22,265 nucleotides of DNA from Isoetes engelmannii (GCA_011763485.2 JAANSK020259162.1:1-22265); one strand, 5' to 3'; positions 10,401 through 19,330 are shown, numbered from the stretch's first letter. Numbers and translations: made by a program. The notes: a model not told the origin generated them from the letters alone.

Positions 10401-10664
10401 ATAAAACATGTACAACTGATAACTAGCTCATTTAAGGCGCCTTCCAGTAAACAGGCTAACCTGTACAAGAATCTCAGATTTCGCAGAACCGGAAGACCCA
10501 ACAATCTCCACAACATTCCCTGGCCGAAGGGCAACTCGATGCAGAGGAGGGAAAGGCATTAAAGCAGGAAGCGTCCTCCCTATAATCCTCGCTAACATGG
10601 TTCTAGCGGTCTCATCTGGCGCCACCCACGAGCTTACTTCCGCCATAGCCATCGCCATGGCCAT
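4377..10664 (-). CDS. XRCC2: DNA repair protein XRCC2 (RAD51 paralogue), 10-exon gene
   Basis: XRCC2 acts in the nucleus in homologous recombination; in animals it joins RAD51B, RAD51C and RAD51D in the BCDX2 complex that aids RAD51 loading. Coding exons, 5' to 3' on the minus strand: 10664-10461, 10201-10054, 8758-8604, 8544-8474, 7329-7258, 6574-6425, 5285-5174, 4672-4630, 4555-4470, 4406-4377. All introns are GT-AG, every junction phase agrees, and the sum is 1,071 bases (356 residues). Landmarks: Walker A GSSGSAKS at residues 56-63, CILPK at 73-77, MMLDLD at 92-97 followed by FDMLRL, the Walker B strand LVLID then SIGAFYWLDR at 188-202, LVLATKSA near 242, and KEYMPAVWKGFVTHR near 297-310. 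Each block matches, in order, blocks I recall from human and Arabidopsis XRCC2. It is longer than human XRCC2 (280 residues), as plant copies are. No break is seen in the joined frame, so the gene is probably functional. Exon joining is my own inference without transcripts. Confidence 0.93.
4407..4469 (-). other. XRCC2 intron 9, 63 bases, open in frame
   Basis: Bounded by GTGAGT and TTGTGCAG and free of stops in the reading frame. It is either a very short intron or part of the coding sequence. Confidence 0.72.
4470..4555 (-). CDS. XRCC2: XRCC2 exon 9
   Basis: Begins after TATCTGCAG in phase 1, giving DKVNCEVPVFCSEWKMPPLS and then QSDEFVIDD. The PVFCSEW block matches LPVYTLEW of Arabidopsis as I recall it. 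It ends at GATGAT before a consensus GTGAGT donor. Reading on without splicing stays open to the same stop at 4377. Confidence 0.82.
4630..4672 (-). CDS. XRCC2: XRCC2 exon 8 (43-base microexon-like)
   Basis: This 43-base exon codes for GFVTHRVHLQGPII and continues exon 7 as VWKGFVTHR, the plant WQAFVTHK block. The acceptor is TTTGCAG, the donor TTG/GTATTA, and it ends in phase 1. Confidence 0.9.
4673..5173 (-). other. XRCC2 intron 7
   Basis: 501 bases from GTAGGG to TTTGCAG, AT-rich, with nothing else recognised. Confidence 0.8.
5174..5285 (-). CDS. XRCC2: XRCC2 exon 7 (KEYMPAVWK)
   Basis: Begins after a CAATAG acceptor in phase 2 and ends in phase 0 at AAG before GTAGGG. A variable charged segment is followed by CYKEYMPAVWK, matching plant REYMPSSW and human YRPYLCKAW. 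It was found by searching the frame between exons 6 and 8. Confidence 0.9.
5286..6424 (-). other. XRCC2 intron 6 with short repeats and a hairpin
   Basis: 1,139 bases from GTAACA to TTCAATAG. It holds two direct copies of AAGTGGCTTGAGG (5825 and 5847) and a perfect 10-base hairpin, ATGGATTGCT / AGCAATCCAT, at 6025-6050 with a six-base loop. The stretch from about 5560 to 6060 differs in texture from its surroundings and may be an inserted repeat. No coding content is seen. Confidence 0.6.
6425..6574 (-). CDS. XRCC2: XRCC2 exon 6 (LVLATK)
   Basis: The acceptor CATATTCAG at 6575-6576 was chosen over the nearer CTCCAG because only it keeps the phase from exon 5. It reads SLSLQVVFETVVRELTQLL, then FLVLATKSALSS, the plant-type helix and strand, and ends GATGTTACAGAGAG before GTAACA in phase 2. 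Confidence 0.91.
6575..7257 (-). other. XRCC2 intron 5
   Basis: 683 bases from GTGGGT to ATATTCAG. I see no domain or repeat in it. Confidence 0.8.
7258..7329 (-). CDS. XRCC2: XRCC2 exon 5 (IGAFYWLDR)
   Basis: This 72-base exon begins after TGCTTGCAG and ends before GTGGGT, in phase 2 at both ends. It codes for IGAFYWLDR, almost the same as human LSAFYWIDR, followed by a Ser-rich tail ending in DYSHG. Confidence 0.92.
7330..8473 (-). other. XRCC2 intron 4 with an open stretch
   Basis: 1,144 bases from GTCTGG to GCTTGCAG. On the same strand as the gene, a frame without ATG is open for about 77 codons, ending at the stop at 8022-8024. It reads for example KAPSKFCAARELQNDYGG and LDEHTYLDAKGGPFR. 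It is not recognised and does not match XRCC2. It may be a decayed coding insertion or chance. An A12 run lies at about 7951-7962. Confidence 0.6.
8474..8544 (-). CDS. XRCC2: XRCC2 exon 4 (Walker B strand)
   Basis: This 71-base exon sits between a GATTACAG acceptor and a GACAG/GTCTGG donor and runs from phase 0 to phase 2. It reads AFRWQFKKAVEQRQ, then TVQLVLID. The last two bases, AG, make a Ser codon with the first base of exon 5, giving LVLIDSIGAFYW across the junction. That is the Walker B strand and the following signature of the family. Confidence 0.92.
8604..8758 (-). CDS. XRCC2: XRCC2 exon 3
   Basis: Begins after a pyrimidine-rich acceptor (TTTTCCTTCAAG) in phase 1 and ends in phase 0 at AAG before GTTGCA. 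A polar linker rich in Gln, Glu, Ser and Lys is followed by LSCLERFYYLQCYSSLEFL, matching the CLGRFFLVYC-type block of human XRCC2. The donor GTTGCA is non-optimal, but the phase into exon 4 is correct. Confidence 0.9.
8759..10053 (-). other. XRCC2 intron 2
   Basis: 1,295 bases from GTAATT to CCTTCAAG. The reading frames here, such as those on the minus strand at 9546-9764 and 8878-9084, resemble no family I know and show no repeat structure. I see no other gene in it. Confidence 0.8.
10054..10201 (-). CDS. XRCC2: XRCC2 exon 2 (CILPK and DMLRL blocks)
   Basis: Begins after a TATAG acceptor in phase 0 and ends in phase 1 before GTAATT. It reads AAVTCILPKELDGIKYGG, then MMLDLDCKFDMLRLVQVLQ. 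Human XRCC2 has the equivalent CILPK and FDTDYHFDMLRL-like segment, so this exon is one of the strongest anchors for the gene call. Confidence 0.93.
10461..10664 (-). CDS. XRCC2: XRCC2 exon 1 (start, Walker A)
   Basis: Codes for residues 1-68 and ends in phase 0 at CAG before GTTAGC. The start is the first of four in-frame ATGs (10664, 10658, 10652, 10646) that give MAMAMAMAEV; an in-frame TAA lies just upstream, so no earlier start exists. It carries SWVAPDETARTML, then PPLHRVALRPGNVVEIVG leading into Walker A GSSGSAKS. The sixth Walker position is Ala where the canonical loop has Gly; as I recall, Arabidopsis XRCC2 also has SAKT there. Confidence 0.93.
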
Positions 10665-12511
10665 GTGGCTGGCGGTGATTTATTGGCAAGCCAGTTTTCG
10701 GTACCATTTTTTAGGTCCTGCCATCCAGGGTAATTTTTTTTAGACATTCTTAGGAAGGAAGGAAGGAAGTATATTTTTAGGAATGACAAGAGAAAATTTT
10801 TACCATTCAATGAAAAAGCTTAGGAAAAAGTTGCAATTCACTAGAATGGCCATGATTTGAAAAAAAAAAAAAAAAATTGCTTAGATTATGTACTTACAAT
10901 CTTATTTGTTATTATTCATCTAAAAAAATCATCTGAGCAGTTTGATATGCAATCGGGCGCCCAGCACAGAGGTATTTGAAGGTATTTTGTCTCTTAAACA
11001 AGATTGATTTTCGTTTTTTGATTGGGCTACTGGGTTTTTTCCATAAGTATTTTTTATTTTGAACATCAAATTGCACATAACGACTTTCCTTATTTCTTGC
11101 AGTGGCAATTTGTCTGAAGTATTTCTTTCCTTTTGTAGAGTTATAATTGTAAGGCTATGCCTAGTTGTTTCCTGTAATTGCAGCAAGGATATGGCTGGTG
11201 TAATTGCATGACAGTGCAAGCAATGAGAATGAAATGGAAGGTGAAATTGAAAGGTGGACAAGAACTTTGTGCAAAAACTTTAGTAAGGTAAATATGCATT
11301 TGTTGATGTTGAGAAATGTATTGGACAATCTTATGCCTTTGTAGCGAGATTAATGGTGCAACATGGCCGTATGAGAGCGTTGTGGGATGTAAGCCTATAG
11401 GCAGAATGATTTTAACCTTGACGTTTATGACTATGAGTTATTTTGGATCTTATTGGTAGTTATCAAACTTAAAATATATTGTTTGTAATTTCAATGTTTT
11501 TTCCTTATGATTTTTATGGTTTAATCTTATCCAATGTCCCGAAGGGCGGTGATTTTTATGGTTTAAGCTTTGAATGTCTTTCAAAAACTTGGACATGCAA
11601 AAGAATGGCACACCAAAAATGTGCCCTTCAAATTGAATGGCAAGTTTAAAAACTGCCCTTCAAAAAAATACTAGAGCTCCCATTCAAATTTAAGGCTTGG
11701 TCCAGTGCATTGGGTTATTCCGACTCTCTAATCACTCATACCCAACTCTAATCTAATCACTTTATTTGACAAAAAGAAAGAAGTAGTTGTCGTTGGTTGA
11801 ACGGGTTGAACCATTGATCTCAAAAATTAAGGGCAGTACACGTGGCAATGGAAGCGACAAGCAGAGCGAAGGATCACTGCAAGCGATTACAGCAAGCAGA
11901 TCATGAATCAGGCGAATTGAAGCTCCGACAGTAGCGAATCGGTGAGGATTGATTTCAATGAGAAACCCAGTGACGAATTCGATCGGGAAGCGCGAACGGA
12001 CAGACCAAAAGCAGAAATCGACAAGGAAAATCAAACAGGACGCTCAAACCAAAAGCAGAATCGGCAAGGAAACAAATCGAACAAATTGAACCTAGTTGAA
12101 AACAATTTCTTTGCCAAGAAAATCCGTCACACACTTGCAGGATGATTCAATCTATACCCCTGACTCAAACCCCTCATTCAAACGCAGCAAGAATCGATCG
12201 GAGGGAACCAAAAGAAAAATCATAGCCTCCAGAAAAATCGCTAATCTTCTGCCAGTAGATGCACCCACCATGCAGACCCCAAGGTTTTCGGACATAGCCA
12301 ATTCTGGCTCCCACAAATCGGCCGTTGAACAGGAACCTTTGGCAAAAACAAGCCCGATCCATTGACCAATACAATTTCAACCTAAGAAAAACCAAAACGC
12401 TTCAAGAAGTGGTCATTGGAAAACCTAATCTAGTCCCCTGGATTGGCTTATTTCAATCCACAAAGATGACCTAATCCCAATTATTGTTGACTCAATTCCC
12501 ATTTTCGTTCT
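10665..12511. other. Upstream flank of XRCC2 and unassigned intergenic DNA
   Basis: The XRCC2 promoter should lie just right of 10664, but I see no clear TATA box. It holds a (GGAA)4 run at 10753-10768, an A17 run at 10860-10876, a 17-base direct repeat TGATTTTTATGGTTTAA at 11508 and 11550, and a repeat of ACCAAAAGCAGAA at about 12004 and 12047. Frames between 11762 and 12395 are short and match nothing I know. Confidence 0.6.
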
Positions 12512-14040
12512 TTTTTTTTTTTTTGAAGGATGAAAGTGAAAAAGTTTATTAATCAAACATAAAAAAATTATAGAATTTACAAGTCTCATGTAACTGTGTA
12601 AGTAAAAGAGGAAGGCACAGGAACATGAGCCTGAAGCACAATGTACTTACTCCAAAATAGGAGAGTAATGACAGGAACCAATTTGACGATATTGAATCCA
12701 AATGCGTTCCCTTACTTCTGGGTCAAGGGAAAAACAATCATAAGCCATTAGTATCTTAGCTTGGGCCATGGCAATAACACCGCGAGCAGACGAGTAGATG
12801 CCATGGAAAATGTGATGTCTGCGACGCTCCCATATTGACAACAGGAGCCAACCAGAACCAAGATGAAATGCACTCTGTCTAGATGTACGCCACGTATTGG
12901 AGTATGCAGCCAAAAGGACGCACTGGCAGTCCAATGCACTGTTAAATAAATCTTGTAGCCATAACCATGCAGGTTGAACTTCTGGACAATGATAAAGGCA
13001 ATGCTCAAGAGTTTCCACGTCTGAAAGGCAGAATGGGCATACTGCGTGCTAGGATCATAGCGATGCCGGAAGGCGTTAATCCGCAGGCACCTATGGATAA
13101 TCTGCCATCAAAGTACCGACACTTTAGGATGGAGCAACTTATCCCAAAGCCAACACCATGTACGACCCAAATTGGGTTTTGGAACGTGCAAATGCCACCC
13201 ATTTGACAATGGCAGGGGCTGTGGTGTTAAAAGGAGACGATATACTGAGCTGACAAATTGCTTGCCTTTATGAATGTTTTTATGACAGTCCCACAACGTG
13301 TGACACCAATCTTCACTCTAAAAGGCAAATTTTCTTTGACCTTCTCCCATATAGACACATCCCAACGGGAGAGTAGAAATTTTGGTTGTAATCAGGGCAA
13401 TAGACGACTGCCTTCATACCATGCTTGGATAGAGACTGCACCTGCAAGGACCCAATGTCTCTATGTAAGGGGATGAGCTGATGCAGCCAGTGGAGGGACT
13501 GATAAGTCTAGCGGTAATGGTGCCCACCACCATGGAATCTCTAGTAGGGCGTGGATGGAAGGACACGGCCGAAAAGGCTGTCTAACTGTATCCCACGATG
13601 CCAGCAATCCACGTAGAAAAGGAGAAGCATTTGGAAAAGGCTGCAAAAGATGAAGTAATGCCCAGGGGAGAACTGGTTTGATCGCCTTTTTGCCAAAGAG
13701 GGATACAATGACAAAGAGACTGTCTAAGAAGGTGTAAACCAGGAGAGATCTTCACCATTCAGGATCCTCCAAATGAACTTAGAGATGAGGACTTTGCTCT
13801 GCAATAAGAAGTCCATCATACCCAGACCACCTGCCCACTTTGGAAGGATACACTTAGACCAAGCCACCTTAACTACAACACCTTCCTTGGTACTAGCCCA
13901 TATGAAGTTCATGGACTATTGTATTAATGGGAGGATTGATAGAAACCAATCTATAAAAATTTGATCCAAATTATCCCATTTACTGTGCATCAAGGCAGCC
14001 CGCTCTGTACGTCTGTATGCCAACCCATTGATGCAAGGTC
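12512..14040 (-). mobile_element. 5'-truncated plant L1-type LINE
   Basis: This is the 3' part of ORF2 plus 3' UTR and poly(A) of an L1-type non-LTR retrotransposon. On the minus strand in order: RTERAALMHSKWDNLDQIF near 14005-13945, NFIWAS and AWSKCILPKWAGGLG near 13909-13825, SKFIWRILNGEDLSW near 13780-13735, then the zinc-binding (zf-RVT) domain with WDKLLHPKVSVLWQIIHRCL near 13150-13080 and CPFCLSDVETLEHC near 13035-12995. The tail has an AATAAA at 12550-12545 and a 13-base A run at 12524-12512. The frame is broken by several stops and shifts (for example a stop just before NFIW and frame changes near 13,090-13,020 and 13,200-13,460), so it is dead. The 5' end is near 14040; no target-site duplication was found. 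Confidence 0.88.
12647..13018 (-). pseudogene. LINE ORF2 C-terminal zf-RVT region
   Basis: The longest intact piece of the LINE ends at the stop at 12647. It contains VETLEHCLYHCPEVQPAWLW and SIWERRRHHIFHG, the usual C-terminus of plant L1-type ORF2. The two cysteines of CPFC lie just upstream in the same frame, so the zinc ligands C-x2-C...H...C are still present. Confidence 0.88.
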
Positions 14041-14100
14041 TAATGCATCATTCTGTGTTCTCACTTGGTTTAATGCATCCTCATGTGTTTTTATCTGGTC
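14041..14100. repeat. Degenerate 30-base tandem repeat
   Basis: Two units starting TAATGCATC at 14041 and 14071 agree at 22 of 30 positions. They lie at the 5' break of the LINE. Confidence 0.7.
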
Positions 14101-15739
14101 CACAGTACAATGGTACATGGCAATCCACATGACTACACGACTACATTAGATTGGCATTCATTGTGGACAGTTTTGATTTTTTTGTTTTTTATCTCTTCCA
14201 GTTACCATCAATGGTAAAGGTGTTAACTTTGTTGGTGGTGCTTAGATTGATTCACATGTAGCGTCGAAGCCACGCAAAATGCCTCGTCGTTTTTGATCAG
14301 TGTTACAGTGCTTACAGGGCCCATCGAAGGCGAATGTTGCATAAGCCTTAAGCAACATTGCTAGTTTGATTGAAGATATTAATATCCTAGTTGAGGTGAT
14401 TTTAACGGTGGGATTTTGACAGATGGTATCAAAACTCGTAGTCACATTAACTGCAATATCAAAACGATTGCACATGCCCTTTAAATATTTGAACGGTCTT
14501 TTAATGGATGATTTATCCTCCGATACTCAACCATTTTGGTTTGCTTCAATTCGAGGTGAATCAGAATGGGATGCCACGTAAGAAGATGTAGGGAAGACAA
14601 AAGAACTGAAGCGCTTCTGCATTGAACCAAGCCCAAAGATCAAACAAAATCGTATGTAACTTTGCAATTCGACCCAAAATGCCTGGTAGAACCCCACGTG
14701 TCGTTATACCATCTGGCGGTATCACAATTACTGCTGGAATCATCAACTAGTTTGATAAGGAGCCGAGGTCAGTTTAGGGCAAAGTTTTTAGGAAAAAATC
14801 CTAATGTTTCCTTAAGCAGTCGCATATTTCAAGTTCCCTACCAGAAATTTGTACTATGCATAAAATCTATCAAAATCTTTTACAAATGCGTCCGCTCAAC
14901 TAGGGGGGTTTTTTGCTACATATGCACGTGGGTGGCATATCATGTATAAAGTAGGTGGATCTCCCAGCCAAACATTCTTTATCCCATGATTTGGCAAACA
15001 CTGGTTGTGGTGATCTAGTTGCATCCCCCAACAGTGTCATGCACCTACGCAAATACAAAGGAAAATACATGGAAAATACACAAGAAATATGCGAAGAATC
15101 TGATATACAAGGAGGAATGAAGAATACAATGGCCTAGAGGTGAGCGGGAATGCAACATAGATGCCTAGAAGGCTCAAGACTGGCGTTGAACCGAAATGGT
15201 TCGACAAGAATGAGGCTCCTCCATATAATATATGTATACCCACCGTCTAGATCATGCCACTCCTACAGATGAGATCTTGCCAAGTGCCGTACATCTGCTA
15301 TGGGACATGGCTACCCTTATAGCCGGTCTGTCCCCTAAGCACTCAACACAGGCGGGCTCTTTATGCAGAGGCCGCAATTAATGGGAATTAATAAGGCCTT
15401 ATCCTATGATCATGCTACAGAAATCAAGGCTAGGGTCTCTGCCCCCTTCCTAATACACAAGAGGCAACAAATCATCATAGACACCATAATAAATGCAATA
15501 GAATAATTTGAAATAACATAACAGAAAATAGACATGAACATCAAAGAGATAATCATACATGATCATCATTCATTAGTTAGTTCGAAGCTGAATGGCAAGA
15601 ATAGCTAATGGATGCTACAAGGAAACTCCTAGAATATCAAATGGGCACCTACCGGATCCCTGGCTTCCTGGCATAGATCCTATAAATGCTTCCATGGTTG
15701 CTGTAGAGACGAATTAGGACTGCTGGCACGCTTCCCAAG
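14101..15739. other. Intergenic stretch, nothing recognised
   Basis: There are only short frames (up to 95 residues) without known motifs. The composition suggests decayed repeats, but no terminal repeats or domains are seen. Confidence 0.5.
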
Positions 15740-15960
15740 GCACTTGGCTGCTACAATTTGGCTGCTACAGCTTGGGCACTCTCCCTTAATGCACTCGGCT
15801 GCTACAAATTGGGCTGATACAACTTGGGGACACTCCCGATGCAAATCAGTTGTTGCTCTTGGCTGCTACCAGCTTGGGCACACCCTCCAAGGAGCTCGGC
15901 TTGTTGTTGCATGCTCCCCAATGCTCTTGGCTGCTGCTACACGCTCCCCAATGCGCTCCC
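15740..15960. repeat. Degenerate GGCTGCTAC repeat cluster
   Basis: The core GGCTGCTAC or a near copy starts at about 15746, 15760, 15797, 15812, 15861 and 15929. It usually comes with CTTGGGCAC and CTCCC..ATGC blocks, pointing to an old tandem array with units near 50 bases. The 101-residue plus-strand frame here (15744-16049) is repetitive and unlikely to be a gene. Confidence 0.75.
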
Positions 15961-16090
15961 CTTCCTTTGGCAAGTTTCCCAAAAGGAAAGGTTTAGGGTT
16001 TAGTGCCTTAAGTAGACACCAATCCCTAGGGTTTGGCTTAGGATTTTAGGATCTATGCTTAGGATGATGCCACATGGCAACATTAATGTT

Positions 16091-16220
16091 AATGGTCCCA
16101 ATATAGTATGTTGACATCTTAATGTCAATATACTATATTTGCATGTCAATGGTCCAAGGTAATATATTGGCATATGGGATGCACAATATAATGGGTCCAT
16201 GGGCACGCTGCCCCATGGGA
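16091..16220. repeat. AT-rich foldback with repeated AATGGTCC
   Basis: The 17-base arms at 16101-16117 and 16122-16138 pair with one mismatch around the loop CTTA. AATGGTCC recurs at 16091 and 16148, with AATGGGTCC near 16193. A second weak dyad, CCATGGGC / GCCCCATGG, lies at about 16198-16220. It could be a MITE-like foldback. Confidence 0.75.
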
Positions 16221-17283
16221 TATTCTATACCGCCTGCAAGTATACGAGGTACATGGCGTATGCACGGCATGTACCAGTGACGTGGTCAGTATAATATACA
16301 TATTTATACCATATATTATTATGGAACGTCACAAGGAGGAGGTGTGGCATCTAGAAGTGGCTTTGAGAAAGAGGAGCAGATTTGAAGGAAGAAGTTCAGG
16401 TTGGCTTGAGGTACGGGAGGACCCGAGAGTCATCAGGTAGAGTATAGTGGAGGCAAAGCCCAGGCAGGAGGCGGGAAGAAGCATGTGGATTGTAGACCAC
16501 CCCTTCGGGGAGGCTTTGGCATACACATGCATAACGGGAAGATGGCGAGATCTTACTTTCAGTACACATTGGAACAGGTTAAGCATTTTCCCTCTAGTAC
16601 CTTATACAAATGTGAGACTAAGGCCTAATTAATACATGAGAAGCACCTCATTGCTGGATTTTAGCCTCTAACAATTTTGGAGGAGGAGCAAGTAGTGGCA
16701 TTGGCTCTATGGCTTCGTGGGATTTCTCTTATGATCTGCTTTTCTGGACTTGTGCACCTTTCTTGCGCTGCATACTTGGGTTTAAGTGTGACTATGTGAC
16801 TATTTTTCCATCTGATAGACCATATATTGAAATGCTTCATCTGGCCTATTGTGAAGCCTACTCCAATAAGGTCGTGTACCATGTTATTACCATAATAGAA
16901 AACAAAAAGAAAACTTGTCCAAAAAAAGGGGGGGAGGGAGGACATTATAGAAGAAGTGTTTCGAATGCACTCTACCTGTTGCTTGCATGGTGCTCGCTTC
17001 TGTTTCAGAGGGGTTTCAGAGTCCTTCACGACATCCTCCTTGCTCAGTTCCATTTTGCACGAAAGTGTGCTAAAGAAGTGTGGCTACAAGGCATTCGGCA
17101 CTAATCATGTGTCTGTTAGGCGGTGATCTAGGCGATGCCCTCTGAAACTAGTCCCTAGGCAAGGCGCTGGGATGAAAAAGTCCTAAAATAGGGGAGAAAA
17201 AAGAATGCCCTAAGCGCTGCCGGCTAAGCAGAATGACATTGGGTGCCAACTCTAGATGGTGTGATAAGGACCCTTTCTAGGAC
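16221..17283. other. Unassigned stretch with two overlapping 130-codon frames
   Basis: Frames at 16709-17104 (+) and 16661-17053 (-) overlap almost fully; neither shows a known domain. Another pair at 16329-16632 is likewise unassigned. A purine run AAAAAAAGGGGGGGAGGGAGG sits near 16921-16940. From 17,110 to 17,240 there are CTAGGCG and GCGCTG elements of a kind common in plant dispersed repeats. Confidence 0.45.
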
Positions 17284-17554
17284 AAATAGCGCCATGGCAC
17301 CATTTACTCTTCATATTGAGAAGATGGCCATGTTTACGTTCGGATAATCACAAATGGTGCCACGGTGCCATTTGCTCCAAAAGTCTGGACACTTGTCTAG
17401 AACATAGTTCATTATCCATGTCAAATCTGCCAAACGACGCCATGACGCCATTTGGCCAAGGACTGCAGCCTTCCTTAGACTTTTCTAAGAAACATGGCGC
17501 CATTTCCCTTCAAAAAAAGTCTTAAAAAAATTCATGTATTAAATGGCGCCAGAC
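17284..17554. repeat. Family of spaced 22-base palindromes
   Basis: Three 22-base copies at 17284-17305, 17352-17373 and 17432-17453 have as consensus AAATGGCGCCA followed by its exact reverse complement. Shorter relatives occur at 17490-17505 (AAACATGGCGCCATTT) and 17541-17550 (AAATGGCGCC). Spacing falls 68, 80, 58, 51 bases. The spacers are not obviously alike. CpG to TpG/CpA changes explain most differences from the consensus. Confidence 0.85.
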
Positions 17555-18401
17555 ACATATGTAGGACTACTTCCGAAATGGCCATGCAAAAGTAAAGACC
17601 AACAACTATAATATCACTTTCCCCCAGCCAGTAGCCTGAATCTTTTTCCTCCTGATGAAAGAAATTCAAAGCACATCAAGCATATCATTTGGAAGCCCAG
17701 TGCACTATTTAATCTGAACCTTAAAGCCTACCAAGCATGCAACAATACCACTGCACCCTATTACAGTCTTCATACTAGCTGCAACTTTATCACGGTGTGA
17801 AAAACTGATTTAACGCGCAACACATTTATGAGTACAACACCTAAAGGGCTCAAATCACTAGCATAACCCCTTATCAAAGCAATTAGCTAGCTAATCTATG
17901 CACCACAAATCCAGAAGCAAATAAAACTTAGCCTTATTCAGCCAAGAAATACAAACAACTATGGCTTTGTAACTTGCACTCATAACAATGGTTATAGTTC
18001 ATTTTCTAGCACATTGTACATACAAAAACACAACACAAAAGAACCCTCAAGCATTTATGGGGAACCATGGACCTCATGTATATAACTTCATAATCAACCC
18101 ACAGATCGATATTTCACAAATAAGCATAGAATTTGAAAATTCAGAATCTGAGCAACAAGAATAAAAGAACCTGAATGTTTTCACTCCTGCAATCTATAAG
18201 AAGTTGTTTGCTTTCCTTCCGTGATTCGATTTACCCCGGTTGACAATTTCCAACATTTTAGGCTTTGGTCCACATATTCTCCTCTATTAAAATCATCCTC
18301 TGGACCCGAAATCTCTTGCCATAAATCCGCTTCAGAATTAAGGCACTACTGCAATCTTCGTTGCTCAAATCAGTTATTAAAGTAAAGGGCAGTCTATCTC
18401 T
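17555..18401. other. Non-coding stretch, nothing recognised
   Basis: AT-rich, with no frame above 60 codons and no motif found. Confidence 0.6.
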
Positions 18402-18652
18402 CTCCGTGGACGATAAAAATGTCATTTCATTCTATTATATTCTTTAAGATATGATTTTCCAGCAACAAAGAATTGGTCGCTTTGAGCTTATACAACAGTA
18501 GCATCACTGCTTTGTAATCGAACCCCTGTCTATCAATGCCCAGGATGGTCAAAGAAGGACAGGGATTCAAGAAGTATTAAAGGGTAAAAATCACAGCATC
18601 CAAGTAGATGATGGCAAATTTTAGAATAGAAAAGTTTTTATCGTCCACGGAG
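18402..18652. repeat. 18-base perfect inverted repeat enclosing 215 bases
   Basis: CTCCGTGGACGATAAAAA at 18402-18419 is repeated in exact reverse complement at 18635-18652. Flanks show no target-site duplication. It could be a small terminal-inverted-repeat element, or two oppositely placed ends of a related repeat. Confidence 0.8.
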
Positions 18653-18808
18653 GCCAATTGGCCTATGGGACCTATACAAGACAAACAACAAGCGTATTAC
18701 GGCCTGGGTGAAAAAACCCACTTGGGGAAAAACCGTGGCGGCAATGCACTTGCTGGTATACAAATCAAAGGGGTGGCACCCCCAGCTGAGTAAGCAAAGT
18801 GGAGACCG
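18653..18808 (-). other. Probable 3' flank or 3' UTR of the downstream-strand LINE
   Basis: Follows the last coding piece of the GC-rich LINE on the minus strand. It holds a small hairpin GGGTGAAAAAACCC near 18706-18719 and no poly(A) tail, so the element's end is uncertain. Confidence 0.4.
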
Positions 18809-19330
18809 TCATAGGGAAGTGTGACAGAGCCAATGGCGTTTGTCAAGAACCTCCTGAAGATATGACCCAAGAGTTCCTACCACATCAGTGATGAGTAGGA
18901 GATGGAGTGCTTGTCCGGGTATCACTAACTGCGGGTACCATGCTCTGATCTGTTCATAACAGGGGCAGTTCTGCAGGGCATGGCACTCGTCTTCAAGGAC
19001 CCCCTGGCGGCAGCACTGACAGGTCATGTCCTCCCGCACTTCCCTTGCCCATCGCCTAGTCTCAATGCGGAGATGGTATCCCCCCGTGCGGATGGAAGCG
19101 ATGAGCCTCCGCTTTTTCATGGAGAGGGGTGTGAGCGGGTACTGCTGGGGCCCCCGCTTGAGCATGGGATTCACTTGCTCTCTATAATGCCCGAGCTTGA
19201 CCTGTGCCAAGGCCTCAACATCCCAGAGCTTGCCAAGGAAGCAGGTGTCCAGGTAGGCTTTCAGCTCGTCGTGATCCTTCTTCGTACAAACTCGTATGCA
19301 CCTGTGTGGCTGGACATGCCATTGGGACAA
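18809..19330 (-). pseudogene. LINE C-terminal CCHC piece
   Basis: 173 codons end the element's ORF. A basic region RWAREVREDMTCQCC leads into C104-x2-C107-x9-H117-x4-C122 with EDECHALQNCPCYEQIR, the usual LINE C-terminal zinc motif (E.H.l..CP.Y..lR). All four ligands are kept although the element is dead. Confidence 0.85.

Noticed and set aside
12512-14040. Target-site duplication around the L1-type LINE
   Set aside because: Flanks beside the poly(A) end and the 5' break show no convincing match.
15744-16049. 101-residue plus-strand ORF
   Set aside because: It is built from degenerate GGCTGCTAC repeats, so the protein is repetitive by-product.
16918-16942. Purine-rich run resembling a polypurine tract
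   Set aside because: No terminal repeat, primer site or element domain lies around it.
16661-17104. Two overlapping opposite-strand frames of about 130 codons
   Set aside because: Neither shows a recognisable motif, and mutual overlap suggests a low-stop stretch rather than two genes.
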